Source: an uncultured Burkholderiales bacterium (lineage in GTDB: Bacteria > Pseudomonadota > Gammaproteobacteria > Burkholderiales > Burkholderiaceae_C). Taken from it: a stretch of 64,000 bases of DNA. Positions within the stretch are counted from its first letter, which is position 1, and each line of letters begins with the position of its first letter. This document shows, piece after piece, positions 26,783-35,928 of this stretch. The stretch lies in the NCBI GenBank assembly GCA_903871545.1, contig CAIQHG010000012.1:47717-111716 (forward strand). The letters run 5' to 3'. Both the position numbers and the translations under genes were made by a program. The notes beneath the pieces are model-generated. The model ran no database searches. It was not told where the DNA came from and saw nothing but the letters and a program-made list of their open reading frames with translations.

Positions 26783-28483
26783 CTAAGCCCTCACTAACTG
26801 CCCAGGTAATGCCCCAGTTGCCTCACCTTGCTCCATCACCACTTCCCCGTTGATGATGGTTGACACATAGCCCTTTGCTTTTTGTACCAACCGTCGACCG
26901 CCAGCGGGCAAATCGTTTAAGACCATTGGAATGGATAAATCTAGTTGATCAAAATCTATAATATTTATATCCGCTTTCATCCCAACCCTCAGAACGCCTC
27001 TGTCTAGCATTCCTAGCGCTTTTGCATTGCGCTGAGTTTGTGCATGAACTAGAAACTCAATGGGCAGCCTCTTACCTCTAGTTCTCTCTCTCGCCCAGTG
27101 CTTGATAAGGTAAGTTGGATAGCTTGCATCACAGATGTAGCCACAGTGTGCGCCTGCGTCTCCAAGACCTAGTAACGCTGCAGGATGGCTCATCATCTCA
27201 AGCACAGCGTCTAAATTATTGTGGGTATAGTTATATAGGGGAAAGTAAAACTTTTGACGTCCCTCGTCGTCCAGCATCATATCGTAAGCAACTTCAGCGG
27301 GGGGAAGTTTTCTTAATTCAGCAATGCCAGCAACACTATCCTCTGGCAAAGGCTCGTAGTCGGCACGGTCATAAATGGGGAAGTATTTGTGAAAATGTTG
27401 TGTGATGCTATCGAGCCGCCTGTTGTCGAGCGGCACTGCAGCTTCTCTTAAAATACGCGCCCGTAACTGAGGGTTTCGCATTTCGCGCACTCGCTCTGAG
27501 ACGCTTAGGTAAGAGATTGCTTTATAAGAGGGTGCCAAAAAGAAAGGGTGCATCGAACACTCTAACCCATGTATCATGCCGATCCCTCTGCAGGCAACCT
27601 GGGCTTTAATGTCCAGTCCGCCTTTACGGGCACTCTCTGTTCGACGGAGCACCTCTTGCCAACGTTCTGGAAGAAAATCATGCTGAAGCAAAGAATACGA
27701 CAGGGGGCGACCACTTGAGCTGACTAGATCTTCAACGAGTTTAAATTCATAGTCCAAATCGTCCCAATCCGTAATCAGTTGCAGCACGCCTTTTCCGGTC
27801 TCTCCAATAGCTTTGGCGATAGTGATTAGCTCCTGCGACGCCGCCCCTAAAGAGGGCACAGCCTCGCCTTGTTTTGTTCGGTGAACTGCGGTTCGAGAGG
27901 AAGTAAATCCAAGTGCTCCCTTTGAAACCGCTTCTTTGGCGAGTGCTGCCATCGCCTTCATATCTTCTAGCGTTGCTGCCTCACGGTTAGCACCCCGCTC
28001 CCCCATTACGAAAACGCGTAAAGCTCCGTGCGGAATTTGAGTGCCGATATCCATGATGCGGGGAATGCGGGCCATTGCATTCATGTATTCGGGGAAACTC
28101 TCCCACTCCCACTTCACCCCTTCTGATAAAACTGCACCAGGAATATCTTCAACCCCCTCCATAAGCTCTATCATCCACTCCCTTTGATGCGTGTGCGCAG
28201 GAGCAAAGCCAACCCCGCAGTTGCCCATCACCGCAGTTGTCACTCCGTGCCAAGATGATGGAGACATTAAGGGGTCCCAACTCGCTTGACCATCGTAGTG
28301 GGTGTGTATATCCACCCATCCCGGCGTAACCATCAACCCGTCTGCATTGAAAATTCTGGTAGCTTGGCCTGATATTTTTCCAACGTCTACGATTTGTCCG
28401 TCTTTAATCCCTACGTCAGATAGCTTAGGCTTGGTTCCGGTGCCGTCTACAACGGTGCCACCTTTGATAATGAAATCATACAT
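26783..28483 (-). CDS. N-acyl-D-amino acid deacylase family amidohydrolase
   Basis: 566 residues. Starts YDFIIKGGTVVDGTGTKP, with the metal-binding HTHYDGQ (about 60-66), GVTTAVMGNCGVGFAP, and GLGDAGAHCGYICD near residue 447. These match the D-aminoacylase subfamily of the amidohydrolase superfamily, which removes an acyl group from N-acyl-D-amino acids or acts on related N-acyl/cyclic compounds. The Bug receptor gene lies 15 bases upstream on the same strand, suggesting uptake and hydrolysis of one compound. A paralogue of the same length lies at 39446-41140. Confidence 0.9.
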   Translation of the reverse strand: MYDFIIKGGTVVDGTGTKPKLSDVGIKDGQIVDVGKISGQATRIFNADGLMVTPGWVDIHTHYDGQASWDPLMSPSSWHGVTTAVMGNCGVGFAPAHTHQREWMIELMEGVEDIPGAVLSEGVKWEWESFPEYMNAMARIPRIMDIGTQIPHGALRVFVMGERGANREAATLEDMKAMAALAKEAVSKGALGFTSSRTAVHRTKQGEAVPSLGAASQELITIAKAIGETGKGVLQLITDWDDLDYEFKLVEDLVSSSGRPLSYSLLQHDFLPERWQEVLRRTESARKGGLDIKAQVACRGIGMIHGLECSMHPFFLAPSYKAISYLSVSERVREMRNPQLRARILREAAVPLDNRRLDSITQHFHKYFPIYDRADYEPLPEDSVAGIAELRKLPPAEVAYDMMLDDEGRQKFYFPLYNYTHNNLDAVLEMMSHPAALLGLGDAGAHCGYICDASYPTYLIKHWARERTRGKRLPIEFLVHAQTQRNAKALGMLDRGVLRVGMKADINIIDFDQLDLSIPMVLNDLPAGGRRLVQKAKGYVSTIINGEVVMEQGEATGALPGQLVRA

Positions 28484-28498
28484 ATTTATAAATCTCAG

Positions 28499-29494
28499 TT
28501 ATTTCTCAGTCCAGGGAATTTCTTTCCAAAGCTGCCGAAACATGGCGTCAGCTGCTTTGGTCTCGACCTCGTAGGCACTTGGAGATAAGAACCGCACGGG
28601 CGAAAAACCGCTCTCTGCACTTTGCTTAAACACGGGGTCATTGATGGCTTCATTGAGTGCTTTTACAAGTCGGTTTCGCACTGAAGGCGCAATGCCCTTA
28701 GGGGCCGCAACGCCTCTCAAAGATGACATCTCAAAGTCAAACCCTTGTTCTTTAAAAGTTGGCCAATCACTTGCCATTGCAATTCTAGAGGCCGTCATTT
28801 GGCCCAGACAGCGCAGGGGTGATCCGCCCTTTTGGTACTGTAAAGCCTCCCCCACATTTATAGCCCCGACTGTAATGTGGTGACCGATCATTGCAGATCG
28901 CACCTCAGAGGAGCCTTTGAAAGGAATATGTGTCATTTTAACGCCCGCTATTTTCTCAAACAAGAGCATTGCCAAATGATCGTCTGAGCCCACTCCGGTG
29001 CTACCTAAAGTCACTGCGCCTGGGTTGGTCTTCGCTTGGCTAGCTAAATCAGCGAGTGTCTTGATTTGGCTGTCATTATGAACACAAAAAGTACCCGGAT
29101 CGTCGACCACGTTTGCTAAAAGATCAAAACTAGCTAAAGTCCAAGTTGTCTTTCTCTCGATAGGCACTGTGATAACAGGGGGCGTATTGATAAATCCAAT
29201 GGTGTAACCATCTGGAGCGGCAAGGGCTAGGGCTGCAAAACCGATCTCCCCTCCCGCGCCAACTTTATTTATAACATTTATATGCGCGCCCTGACCCAGC
29301 GATTTCTCAAGGTAAGGTACGAGTTGACGGGCTACCATATCCGTGCCACCCCCAGGTGCATATGCAACTATCAGGTTAATGGCTTGATCAGTTGGCCATG
29401 CACTTTGGGCTACAGTGCAAAACAAAAATAGGGGCAACCCACTTACAAGAGCACTTAAACTTGCCCAAACGAAGGACTTACTTAAAAAAGGCAT
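28499..29494 (-). CDS. Bug-family periplasmic solute receptor
   Basis: 331 residues with a signal peptide ending near AQSAWP. INLIVAYAPGGGTDMVAR, NKVGAGGEIGFAAL, APDGYTIGFI and THIPFKGSSEVRSAMIG are family hallmarks. Operon partner of the D-aminoacylase gene (15 bases downstream). No membrane subunits nearby. Confidence 0.92.
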   Translation of the reverse strand: MPFLSKSFVWASLSALVSGLPLFLFCTVAQSAWPTDQAINLIVAYAPGGGTDMVARQLVPYLEKSLGQGAHINVINKVGAGGEIGFAALALAAPDGYTIGFINTPPVITVPIERKTTWTLASFDLLANVVDDPGTFCVHNDSQIKTLADLASQAKTNPGAVTLGSTGVGSDDHLAMLLFEKIAGVKMTHIPFKGSSEVRSAMIGHHITVGAINVGEALQYQKGGSPLRCLGQMTASRIAMASDWPTFKEQGFDFEMSSLRGVAAPKGIAPSVRNRLVKALNEAINDPVFKQSAESGFSPVRFLSPSAYEVETKAADAMFRQLWKEIPWTEK

Positions 29495-29848
29495 AGAGAA
29501 TTATGTCCCTTAAAAAAATTCAAAAAATTTATATCCAATGGACATCACCTTTGTGTTCGCTGGATTAAAGCCTGGTTCGTGCAAAGTTTCAAAAAAAATT
29601 AAAACTAAGCAGTAACAGTTATCTCTTTAAAAACTAAACCAATAAAACCTTACATTAAAATTTTGCCTTAATAGTGAGTTTTGATCAATACCCACTTATA
29701 CCGATAGCTCTAATAGATCTCAGTTTTATGAGATGAACAAATTAATAAGCAACCTAGGGCCCAACTTCAAAACTCTAGTATTTACCCTGCTTCAATGGGT
29801 TAAAAATTAGTTTAAATTCATCTCTAATAGAAATAAATAAATTAACAA
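29495..29848. promoter_or_regulatory. Divergent intergenic region with an 18-base dyad
   Basis: A/T-rich, no coding potential seen on either strand. It must carry promoters for the Bug-deacylase operon (minus) and the SMP-30 gene (plus). A perfect inverted repeat ATCTCA-N6-TGAGAT lies at 29717-29734, 115 bases upstream of the SMP-30 start. Confidence 0.45.
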
Positions 29849-30766
29849 ATGTTCTTTACTCCACCCAAAATAATTGAAACTACGGTCTTTGCCTCTATTC
29901 CTGAGAACCAACTAAGTGCCAACCCAAGGAATGAATGGACAACCACTCAACCAATTGGTAGCCCTTATGAAAGCTTAATAGAGGGGCCCTCCTTTGATGA
30001 GCATGGCAATCTTTACTGCGTTGATGTCATCAACGGAAGAATTATAAAATTTGATCACAAAGGGGTTTTCTCCGTTTTGATAAAGTACGACGGATGGCCC
30101 AACGGCTTAAAGTTTCACAAAGACGGCAGAATATTCATAGCTGACTACAAGAACGGCATCATGGTATTCGATCCGGTTAAAAATGAAATAAAACCCTTGC
30201 TACAAAGATTCCAAGCGGAGAGATTTAAAGGTGTAAATGATTTATTTTTTGCTAAAAATGGTGATCTTTATTTCACCGATCAAGGCTTGACGGGGTTGCA
30301 AGACCCTAGCGGGAGACTGTTTAGACTAAAGGCAAGCGGCCAATTGGAGTGCCTACTAAGCAACATACCCAGTCCAAACGGTTTAGTGATGAATTTAGAT
30401 GAGACTGCGATTTATCTGGCCGTGACCCGAGCAAACTCAGTATGGCGCGTGCCCCTAATGTTGGACGGAAGTGTCTCCAAGGTGGGCACTTTCATTCAGC
30501 TATCGGGTGGCGTGGGCCCAGATGGTTTGGCCTTGGACAGTGAGGGCCGACTTGCCATCTCGCATGTAGGTATGGGTTGTGTATGGATTGTGGACCAAAC
30601 GGGCGAGCCAATTTACAGAATCAATTCATGCAAAAAGAAGTACACCACGAACGTTGCTTTCGGAGGGGTAGATAATAAAACTCTTTACATCACAGAATCT
30701 AGCACTGGGACTGTGATTACGGCCAAGTTAGATGTGCCTGGTAAGAAAATGTTTTCACACCAATAA
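29849..30766 (+). CDS. SMP-30/gluconolactonase/LRE-family lactonase
   Basis: 305 residues, six-bladed propeller. Metal-site segments: EGPSFDEHGNLYCVDV (Glu ligand), PNGLKFHKDGRIFIADYKNG, GVNDLFFAKNGDLYFTDQG (Asn ligand) and PDGLALDSEGRLAISH (Asp). It would hydrolyse a sugar lactone or an organic lactone. It is monocistronic, followed directly by a 13-base tandem repeat. A uronate-dehydrogenase-like gene lies 0.9 kb away on the opposite strand and could form its lactone substrate. Confidence 0.88.
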   Translation: MFFTPPKIIETTVFASIPENQLSANPRNEWTTTQPIGSPYESLIEGPSFDEHGNLYCVDVINGRIIKFDHKGVFSVLIKYDGWPNGLKFHKDGRIFIADYKNGIMVFDPVKNEIKPLLQRFQAERFKGVNDLFFAKNGDLYFTDQGLTGLQDPSGRLFRLKASGQLECLLSNIPSPNGLVMNLDETAIYLAVTRANSVWRVPLMLDGSVSKVGTFIQLSGGVGPDGLALDSEGRLAISHVGMGCVWIVDQTGEPIYRINSCKKKYTTNVAFGGVDNKTLYITESSTGTVITAKLDVPGKKMFSHQ

Positions 30767-30830
30767 GCCTATGAGTAGAGCCTATGAGTAGAGCCTATGA
30801 GTAGAGCTTATGAGTAGAGCTTATGAGTAG
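30766..30830. repeat. Five tandem 13-base repeats
   Basis: AGCCTATGAGTAG three times and AGCTTATGAGTAG twice, head to tail without spacers, beginning at the last base of the SMP-30 stop codon. The unit holds ATGAGTAG, so many tiny MSRAYE-type reading frames arise. No CRISPR-like spacing. It lies in the converging intergenic region. Confidence 0.97.
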
Positions 30831-30895
30831 AGTTGAACTAACTGCAAATCGAATGTTTAAATCATCACGCTCGTCCAAAACTATGCCAAAAAAAC

Positions 30896-31690
30896 CTATG
30901 ACTTGGTGCTAAGAGAATCAATAAACTCTCCCACCAATTTATTAAACTGCTCAGGCTGTTCAATGTTTGCCAAGTGAGCCGCATTTTCAATTATTGAAAA
31001 CTTTGAGTGCTCGATTACTTTGTGCAACACCATAGCTTGGTCGATTGTGCAAGCAGGGTCTTGTCTGCCCGTAACAATGAGGGTTGGCGCTTTGATTTTA
31101 AGTAGCATTGTGGTTTGCGACATGTCTCTCACAGCGCTTGCGCACCCTGTATAACCCTCAAGCGGAGTACCAATTATCATCGCTTTAACTTTTGCTATTT
31201 CTTCTGGCTTGGACTCAACAAAGCCTTTGTTAAACCACCGCTTGATCGTACCGTCCACTAACCCAGCAATTCCCTGCGTTTTTGCAATCTCTAGGCGCTC
31301 AGCCCACAAATGGCGAGGCGGCATTTCACTGGCCGTATCGCAAAGGCTCAAAGAGCGGATTAATTCAGGGTAATTTGCGCCTAGGTACTGTCCAATCATT
31401 CCCCCCATAGATAGGCCCACAAAATGAACAGGGCCTACTCCAAGGGATTTGATTAGTTCTGCAGCGTCCTGTGCCAGCAACTCAATCGAATAAGGTGCGG
31501 GTGTGACCTGCGTGCCTCCGTGCCCCCGAGTGTCATAGCGAAGTACGCGGTATTTTGAAAAAGCAGGCAACGTACAGTCCCACATCTCATAATTAGACAT
31601 TAAACTGTTACTGAACATGACCACAGGCGCTTTTTCGGAACCATCAACGCGGTAGTTAACATCAATACCGTTTGCTTTTATTTTGTTCAT
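30896..31690 (-). CDS. Alpha/beta hydrolase resembling 3-oxoadipate enol-lactonase
   Basis: 264 residues. Nucleophile elbow GLSMGG (Ser about 94), RYDTRGHGGTQV, ADPD-type acid region IVTGRQDPACT and a late His in ENAAHLANIEQPEQF. The order and length match PcaD (3-oxoadipate enol-lactonase). No other beta-ketoadipate pathway genes are in the window, so its substrate may be another enol-lactone or ester. Last gene of the udh-like/liv operon. Confidence 0.85.
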   Translation of the reverse strand: MNKIKANGIDVNYRVDGSEKAPVVMFSNSLMSNYEMWDCTLPAFSKYRVLRYDTRGHGGTQVTPAPYSIELLAQDAAELIKSLGVGPVHFVGLSMGGMIGQYLGANYPELIRSLSLCDTASEMPPRHLWAERLEIAKTQGIAGLVDGTIKRWFNKGFVESKPEEIAKVKAMIIGTPLEGYTGCASAVRDMSQTTMLLKIKAPTLIVTGRQDPACTIDQAMVLHKVIEHSKFSIIENAAHLANIEQPEQFNKLVGEFIDSLSTKS

Positions 31691-31705
31691 TGTGTGGCTC
31701 TTCGT

Positions 31706-32515
31706 TTATTGTATTTTGTCCACGTCACCTACAAATTCCATTGGGCAATACATGGCGCCATGAAAAAGTTCTGAGACGGGGTCCTCTTTTATTCCTTTGG
31801 CAAACATTTCGTCCCTAAATTCCTCAGCGTTGTCTTGTGGAGCGTATCCCAAGTGTTTTACAAGCGTGTTGTCCCACCTGTTTCTTAAATTCTTGGAGAC
31901 ACCGTAAATCACTTCAAAATGAAACCCTGCGTGATCGATACAAGCCTTGGTGAGTCTAATCATATCGTTGTGACTAATCCAGGTGTTGAGTTGTCTAACA
32001 TCTGCTGGTTTGTTGTCGGGTCTAAAAGAGCCAATCCTTAAACAGGCGACCTGCATCCCGTATTTGTCGGCGTAAAGTCGCCCAAGCGCTTCACCAAACA
32101 CTTTGGAGACGCCATATCTTCCGTCAGGGCGGGGCTCCACTTGTGTGTCAATAAAGCGCTCTCTTCTGTGAAATCCCACTGCGTGGTTGGAACTTGCAAA
32201 AATCATTCTTCTCACGCCCGCTTGGTGCGCGCAGTCAAACGTGTTGTAACAGCCCTCAATATTTGCGGGGAGTATCTTCTCCCAAGAGTCCTCTACAGAT
32301 ATCCCAGCCAGATGAATCACTGTGTCAATATCCCTCATGGCGTGGCGAAGCTTTTCCACGTCTCGCAGATCACATTGAACAATCTCCTCCCCCTGTCCGC
32401 CAGGCTCTTGTTCGGCCACATCCATACACCGAATCAACTCATATTGCCCCTTCAAAGCTGATCTAAGGATTTTTCCTATGAGTCCAGCAGAACCTGTCAA
32501 AAGTATCTTCTTCAT
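31706..32515 (-). CDS. NAD-dependent epimerase/dehydratase, uronate dehydrogenase-like
   Basis: 269 residues. Extended SDR: LLTGSAGLIGKIL (cofactor loop), ASSNHAVGFHRRERFID, YGVSKVFGEALGRLY (Tyr-x3-Lys), CLRIGSFRPDN. The SSNHxxG segment and the length match uronate dehydrogenases, which oxidise galacturonate or glucuronate to the aldarolactone. The lactonase at 29849 and the sugar-acid dehydratases at 57200 and 59124 would suit such a pathway. Other small NAD-dependent dehydrogenases look alike. Confidence 0.8.
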   Translation of the reverse strand: MKKILLTGSAGLIGKILRSALKGQYELIRCMDVAEQEPGGQGEEIVQCDLRDVEKLRHAMRDIDTVIHLAGISVEDSWEKILPANIEGCYNTFDCAHQAGVRRMIFASSNHAVGFHRRERFIDTQVEPRPDGRYGVSKVFGEALGRLYADKYGMQVACLRIGSFRPDNKPADVRQLNTWISHNDMIRLTKACIDHAGFHFEVIYGVSKNLRNRWDNTLVKHLGYAPQDNAEEFRDEMFAKGIKEDPVSELFHGAMYCPMEFVGDVDKIQ

Positions 32516-32552
32516 TATTAACCGTTTCTAAAAAACTTAAGCGCTTTAAGCA

Positions 32553-33257
32553 TCAAATGCCCAGATAGGCAGACTGAACCTGTTCGTTATTGAGTAGTTC
32601 TTGATTTGTGCCCTCTAGGATAACACGACCACTCTCAAGCACATAGGCTCTATCTACCAAACTGAGGGCTCGGCTAACGTTTTGTTCAACAAGCAAAATG
32701 GAGGTACCCATTTTATGAATTTCGTGAATTTTCTCAAATGTGACATCACACATCACGGGGGCTAATCCAAGGGAAGGTTCATCTAGCATTAGCAAACGTG
32801 GCTTGAGCATCAACCCCCTGCCAACTGCGACCATTTGCTGCTCACCCCCGCTCATCGTGCCGGCCAATTGAGTTTTCCTCTCCGCCAGTCTTGGGAAGAT
32901 ACTGTAAACGAGTTCAAGAGAGCGCTTCCTATCTACCTTTGCTCTTGGCGCGTAAGCTCCTATTTCTAAATTTTCTTGGACACTCATTTCGGGAAAGACT
33001 TGTCGCCCCTCAGGTACATGGGCTATACCTAGTTCAGTTATTTGGTGAGGCAAAAGTCCGCTTAAATCCTGGCCCATGAAACTCACACGCCCCGCTTTTA
33101 ACTTCACTAAACCAGAGATGGTTCGAAGTGTTGTACTTTTACCTGCCCCATTAGCGCCGAGTAATCCAACCGCCTCCCCCTCACCAACGGTGATGGTGAC
33201 GTTGGTGATCGCTTGAACGGATCCATAACTTGCAGAGACCCCGGATAACTCAATCAT
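32553..33257 (-). CDS. livF: Liv-type ABC transporter ATPase LivF
   Basis: 234 residues. Walker A GANGAGKST, signature MSGGEQQMVAVGRGL, Walker B LLMLDEPSLGLAP, ending VILEGTNQELLNNEQVQSAYLG as LivF usually does. Overlaps the livG stop by 8 bases. Energises the first Liv transporter. Confidence 0.95.
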   Translation of the reverse strand: MIELSGVSASYGSVQAITNVTITVGEGEAVGLLGANGAGKSTTLRTISGLVKLKAGRVSFMGQDLSGLLPHQITELGIAHVPEGRQVFPEMSVQENLEIGAYAPRAKVDRKRSLELVYSIFPRLAERKTQLAGTMSGGEQQMVAVGRGLMLKPRLLMLDEPSLGLAPVMCDVTFEKIHEIHKMGTSILLVEQNVSRALSLVDRAYVLESGRVILEGTNQELLNNEQVQSAYLGI

Positions 33258-33999
33258 GGTGGGTTTCTCCTTGTGGCTTCACATACCCAGATCCTAAATA
33301 CGCGCGTATGACCTCCGGATTTTTAATCACCTCGTCCGGGCTGCCTTCGGCTATCTTTTGCCCATGATCAAGCACAACCATATACTTGGCAACAGCCATA
33401 ATGGCGCGCATTAAGTGCTCCACAATCACAATGGTCAAGCCCCGGCTTGATAGTTTTTTAATCAGTTCTACTGCCTGATCAACCTCGGATGGATTTAGGC
33501 CTGCCATGACTTCATCGAGTAGCAAAATCTTGGGCTGCGTTGCCAAGGCTCTAGCCATCTCAAGTCTTCGTTGATCAATGGTGGTTAAGTCGCGGGCAGC
33601 AAAATTTTCTTTGGCACTTAAACCTAAGAAGTTAATCGACTCCCTTGCAACCTCTTTGGCCCGGTTGGTATTGGGTTGCCTTAGAAAAGCACCTGTCATG
33701 ACATTTTCTAACACTGACATTGCACCAAAGGGTTTTGCAACCTGAAAAGTTCTAGCCATCCCTAACTCACATACCTGGTGAGGTCGAAGATTGGCAATCT
33801 CATGACCCAAGGCATTAACTGAGCCTGAGTCAGGGCGATGAAAGCCCATGATTAAGTTAAAAGCGGTTGTCTTTCCCGCCCCGTTGGGTCCAATTAGGGC
33901 TAGGGTCTCGTTTTCTCTAACAGAAAAGGAAACATCATTGACAGCGTGCAATCCGCCAAATTTCTTATTCAAGTTTTTTATAACAAGAGCGTTAGTCAT
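33250..33999 (-). CDS. livG: Liv-type ABC transporter ATPase LivG
   Basis: 249 residues. Walker A GPNGAGKTT, LivG-specific GMARTFQVAKPFGAMSVLENV, Walker B LLLLDEVMAGLNP and C-terminal KIAEGSPDEV. The signature loop before Walker B reads LTTIDQRRLEMARAL instead of a glycine-rich LSxGQ; a subset of LivG proteins has this form. Pairs with LivF. Confidence 0.94.
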   Translation of the reverse strand: MTNALVIKNLNKKFGGLHAVNDVSFSVRENETLALIGPNGAGKTTAFNLIMGFHRPDSGSVNALGHEIANLRPHQVCELGMARTFQVAKPFGAMSVLENVMTGAFLRQPNTNRAKEVARESINFLGLSAKENFAARDLTTIDQRRLEMARALATQPKILLLDEVMAGLNPSEVDQAVELIKKLSSRGLTIVIVEHLMRAIMAVAKYMVVLDHGQKIAEGSPDEVIKNPEVIRAYLGSGYVKPQGETHHD

Positions 34000-34033
34000 T
34001 TATAACTTAGATGGATTAGGTTGGGGGCCGGTA

Positions 34034-35008
34034 TTAAAATTTAGCTTTGATTTCTTTGAAATACCCAACTATTCCGGTAGGTCGAATCAAAATCACGGCC
34101 ATCAATATCAAGCTGTATACAGTGAGTTGTATCCCTCCAATAGAGTTACCCAAATAACTTTGGAGCAGAGCAGTTGTGGTTTCAAGCAAGATCGTGCCAA
34201 TTAGTGGGCCCCACAAGGTACCAATACCGCCAACAATGGAGACCAAAGCGGCCTCGATCGATACGTTAAAACTAAAAGCAGTTTGGGGATCTATAAAGTA
34301 AATATACTGAGTGTAGAAAGTACCCGCAAGTGAGGTTAAAAACGCTGAAAGCATGTAGATATTGCGCTTTACCTTAACGACGTCCACGCCACTGGCCTCG
34401 GCTGCGTCTTCGTCCTCGCCAAGCGCAATTAAATAGTAACCAATACGAGAGCGCTCAATCCAAGCCGTAATTGCCAACGAAATCAAAAGTAATCCTAGTA
34501 CGATGAAGTAATAAGGTGTTTTGGTCTCAAACTGCATCATCAAAGGAGCATGTCCTAGATTGGGAATAGTAGTCCCTTCAGCACCCCAAGCAAAATCTCT
34601 GAACTTTAAGAAAATCAACATCAACACGTTCGCTGTAGCTATGGTGGAGATGGTAAAGTACGGGCCTTTTAAGCGAAAGCAAAGCCATCCAATTGGCAAA
34701 CTAGCAGACATCCCCACAAAACCACCCACCACCATTCCAATCCAAGGCGAAATTCCGTAATTGATCTCCATCAACGTAGAGGTGTAAGCGCCCAGTCCAA
34801 AAAATGCAACGTGCCCCAAAGAAAGTTGCTTAGCGTATCCCCCAAGTAAATTCCAAGACGTGCCAATAAACGCAAAAAGAAGTATGCGAACTAAAATTTC
34901 TAAGGCAAATGAGCTTGTAATCACGAATGGAAATACAACCATCAGAATCAACAAGAGTCCAATAAAAATTTTGTATGAAGGAATTAGTTTATGCACTACT
35001 TTCTCCAC
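34034..35008 (-). CDS. livM: Liv-type ABC permease LivM
   Basis: 324 residues, about nine hydrophobic segments, with GTSWNLLGGYAKQLSLGHVAFFGLGAYTS and the ATPase-contacting loop ALGEDEDAAEASGVDVVKVKRN, typical when read in pieces. Overlaps the livH stop by 13 bases. Forms the inner-membrane channel with LivH. Confidence 0.94.
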   Translation of the reverse strand: MEKVVHKLIPSYKIFIGLLLILMVVFPFVITSSFALEILVRILLFAFIGTSWNLLGGYAKQLSLGHVAFFGLGAYTSTLMEINYGISPWIGMVVGGFVGMSASLPIGWLCFRLKGPYFTISTIATANVLMLIFLKFRDFAWGAEGTTIPNLGHAPLMMQFETKTPYYFIVLGLLLISLAITAWIERSRIGYYLIALGEDEDAAEASGVDVVKVKRNIYMLSAFLTSLAGTFYTQYIYFIDPQTAFSFNVSIEAALVSIVGGIGTLWGPLIGTILLETTTALLQSYLGNSIGGIQLTVYSLILMAVILIRPTGIVGYFKEIKAKF

Positions 35009-35865
35009 CCGCCAGCTAAACCACTTGGCTTGAGCGCAAGAGTTGCAAGCAATAAGATGAATACTACGATCAATCCAGAGTCAGCACCAATGAACTGAAT
35101 TCCTAAAGATTCCGCTATTCCCATTAACAAACTCGCCACTAAAGCGCCTAGGACATTTCCCAAGGTTCCAAGTACAACCGCTACAAAGGCCATAAGCACA
35201 AAAACTTGGCCAACCAAAGGATAGGCTGGATAAAAGGACATCAACAAAGAGCCCGCTGCACCAGCTAAAGCTAGGGCGATTCCAAGAGCTACAGCAAAAA
35301 CACGGTTAGGATTAATTCCCATCAACTGCGCAACATCCCTATTTTGAGAAGCCGCGCGCATCGCCTTTCCTAAATCAGTGGTCTTTAGAAATAACCAAAG
35401 TATGCCGCTCAAAATCATTGCCAAAACAAAGGCTATGAGCTTAGCATAAGGGATATAAACTCCACCAAAGTGAAAAGCCTCATCTGAATACCAGGTGTGG
35501 ATCGTTCTGTAGTTAGCTGTGAAGAACATCAATGATAAGTTGATAATAAGAAGAGACAAAGCAAATGTCAAAAATATCTGAGGAAGATCATTTAGACCCA
35601 GTACTCTTCTTATCAAGTAATGCTGAATTAAAACACCAACCACAAACAGTATCGGCATAGAAAACAGCACAGACACAACAGGGTCTATATTGAATTGAGA
35701 GGACAAGTAGTAACTCAAATACATGCCTATCATGACAAACTCGCCTTGAGCGAAATTGACAATTTTCACCACGCCAAAGATCAGGGTCACACCAATACTG
35801 ACTAAAGCGTATATCCCCCCGATCAGTAAACCGTTGATAACGGCTTGCAGTACGGTTTCTAGCAT
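34996..35865 (-). CDS. livH: Liv-type ABC permease LivH
   Basis: 289 residues. NGLLIGGIYALVSIGVTLIFG and VNFAQGEFVMIGMY at the start, AMRAASQNRDVAQLMGINPN as the ATPase-coupling loop. Co-transcribed with the receptor gene 63 bases upstream and livM downstream. Confidence 0.95.
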   Translation of the reverse strand: MLETVLQAVINGLLIGGIYALVSIGVTLIFGVVKIVNFAQGEFVMIGMYLSYYLSSQFNIDPVVSVLFSMPILFVVGVLIQHYLIRRVLGLNDLPQIFLTFALSLLIINLSLMFFTANYRTIHTWYSDEAFHFGGVYIPYAKLIAFVLAMILSGILWLFLKTTDLGKAMRAASQNRDVAQLMGINPNRVFAVALGIALALAGAAGSLLMSFYPAYPLVGQVFVLMAFVAVVLGTLGNVLGALVASLLMGIAESLGIQFIGADSGLIVVFILLLATLALKPSGLAGGWRK

Positions 35866-35928
35866 CTGATGACCAACGTAAAAGTATGTTTAAGACTAAC
35901 CAATATGTAGATTTATATTGATCGAAGA

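Noticed and set aside
30766..30830. CRISPR-like array
   Set aside because: 13-base units are head to tail without spacers; a simple tandem repeat.
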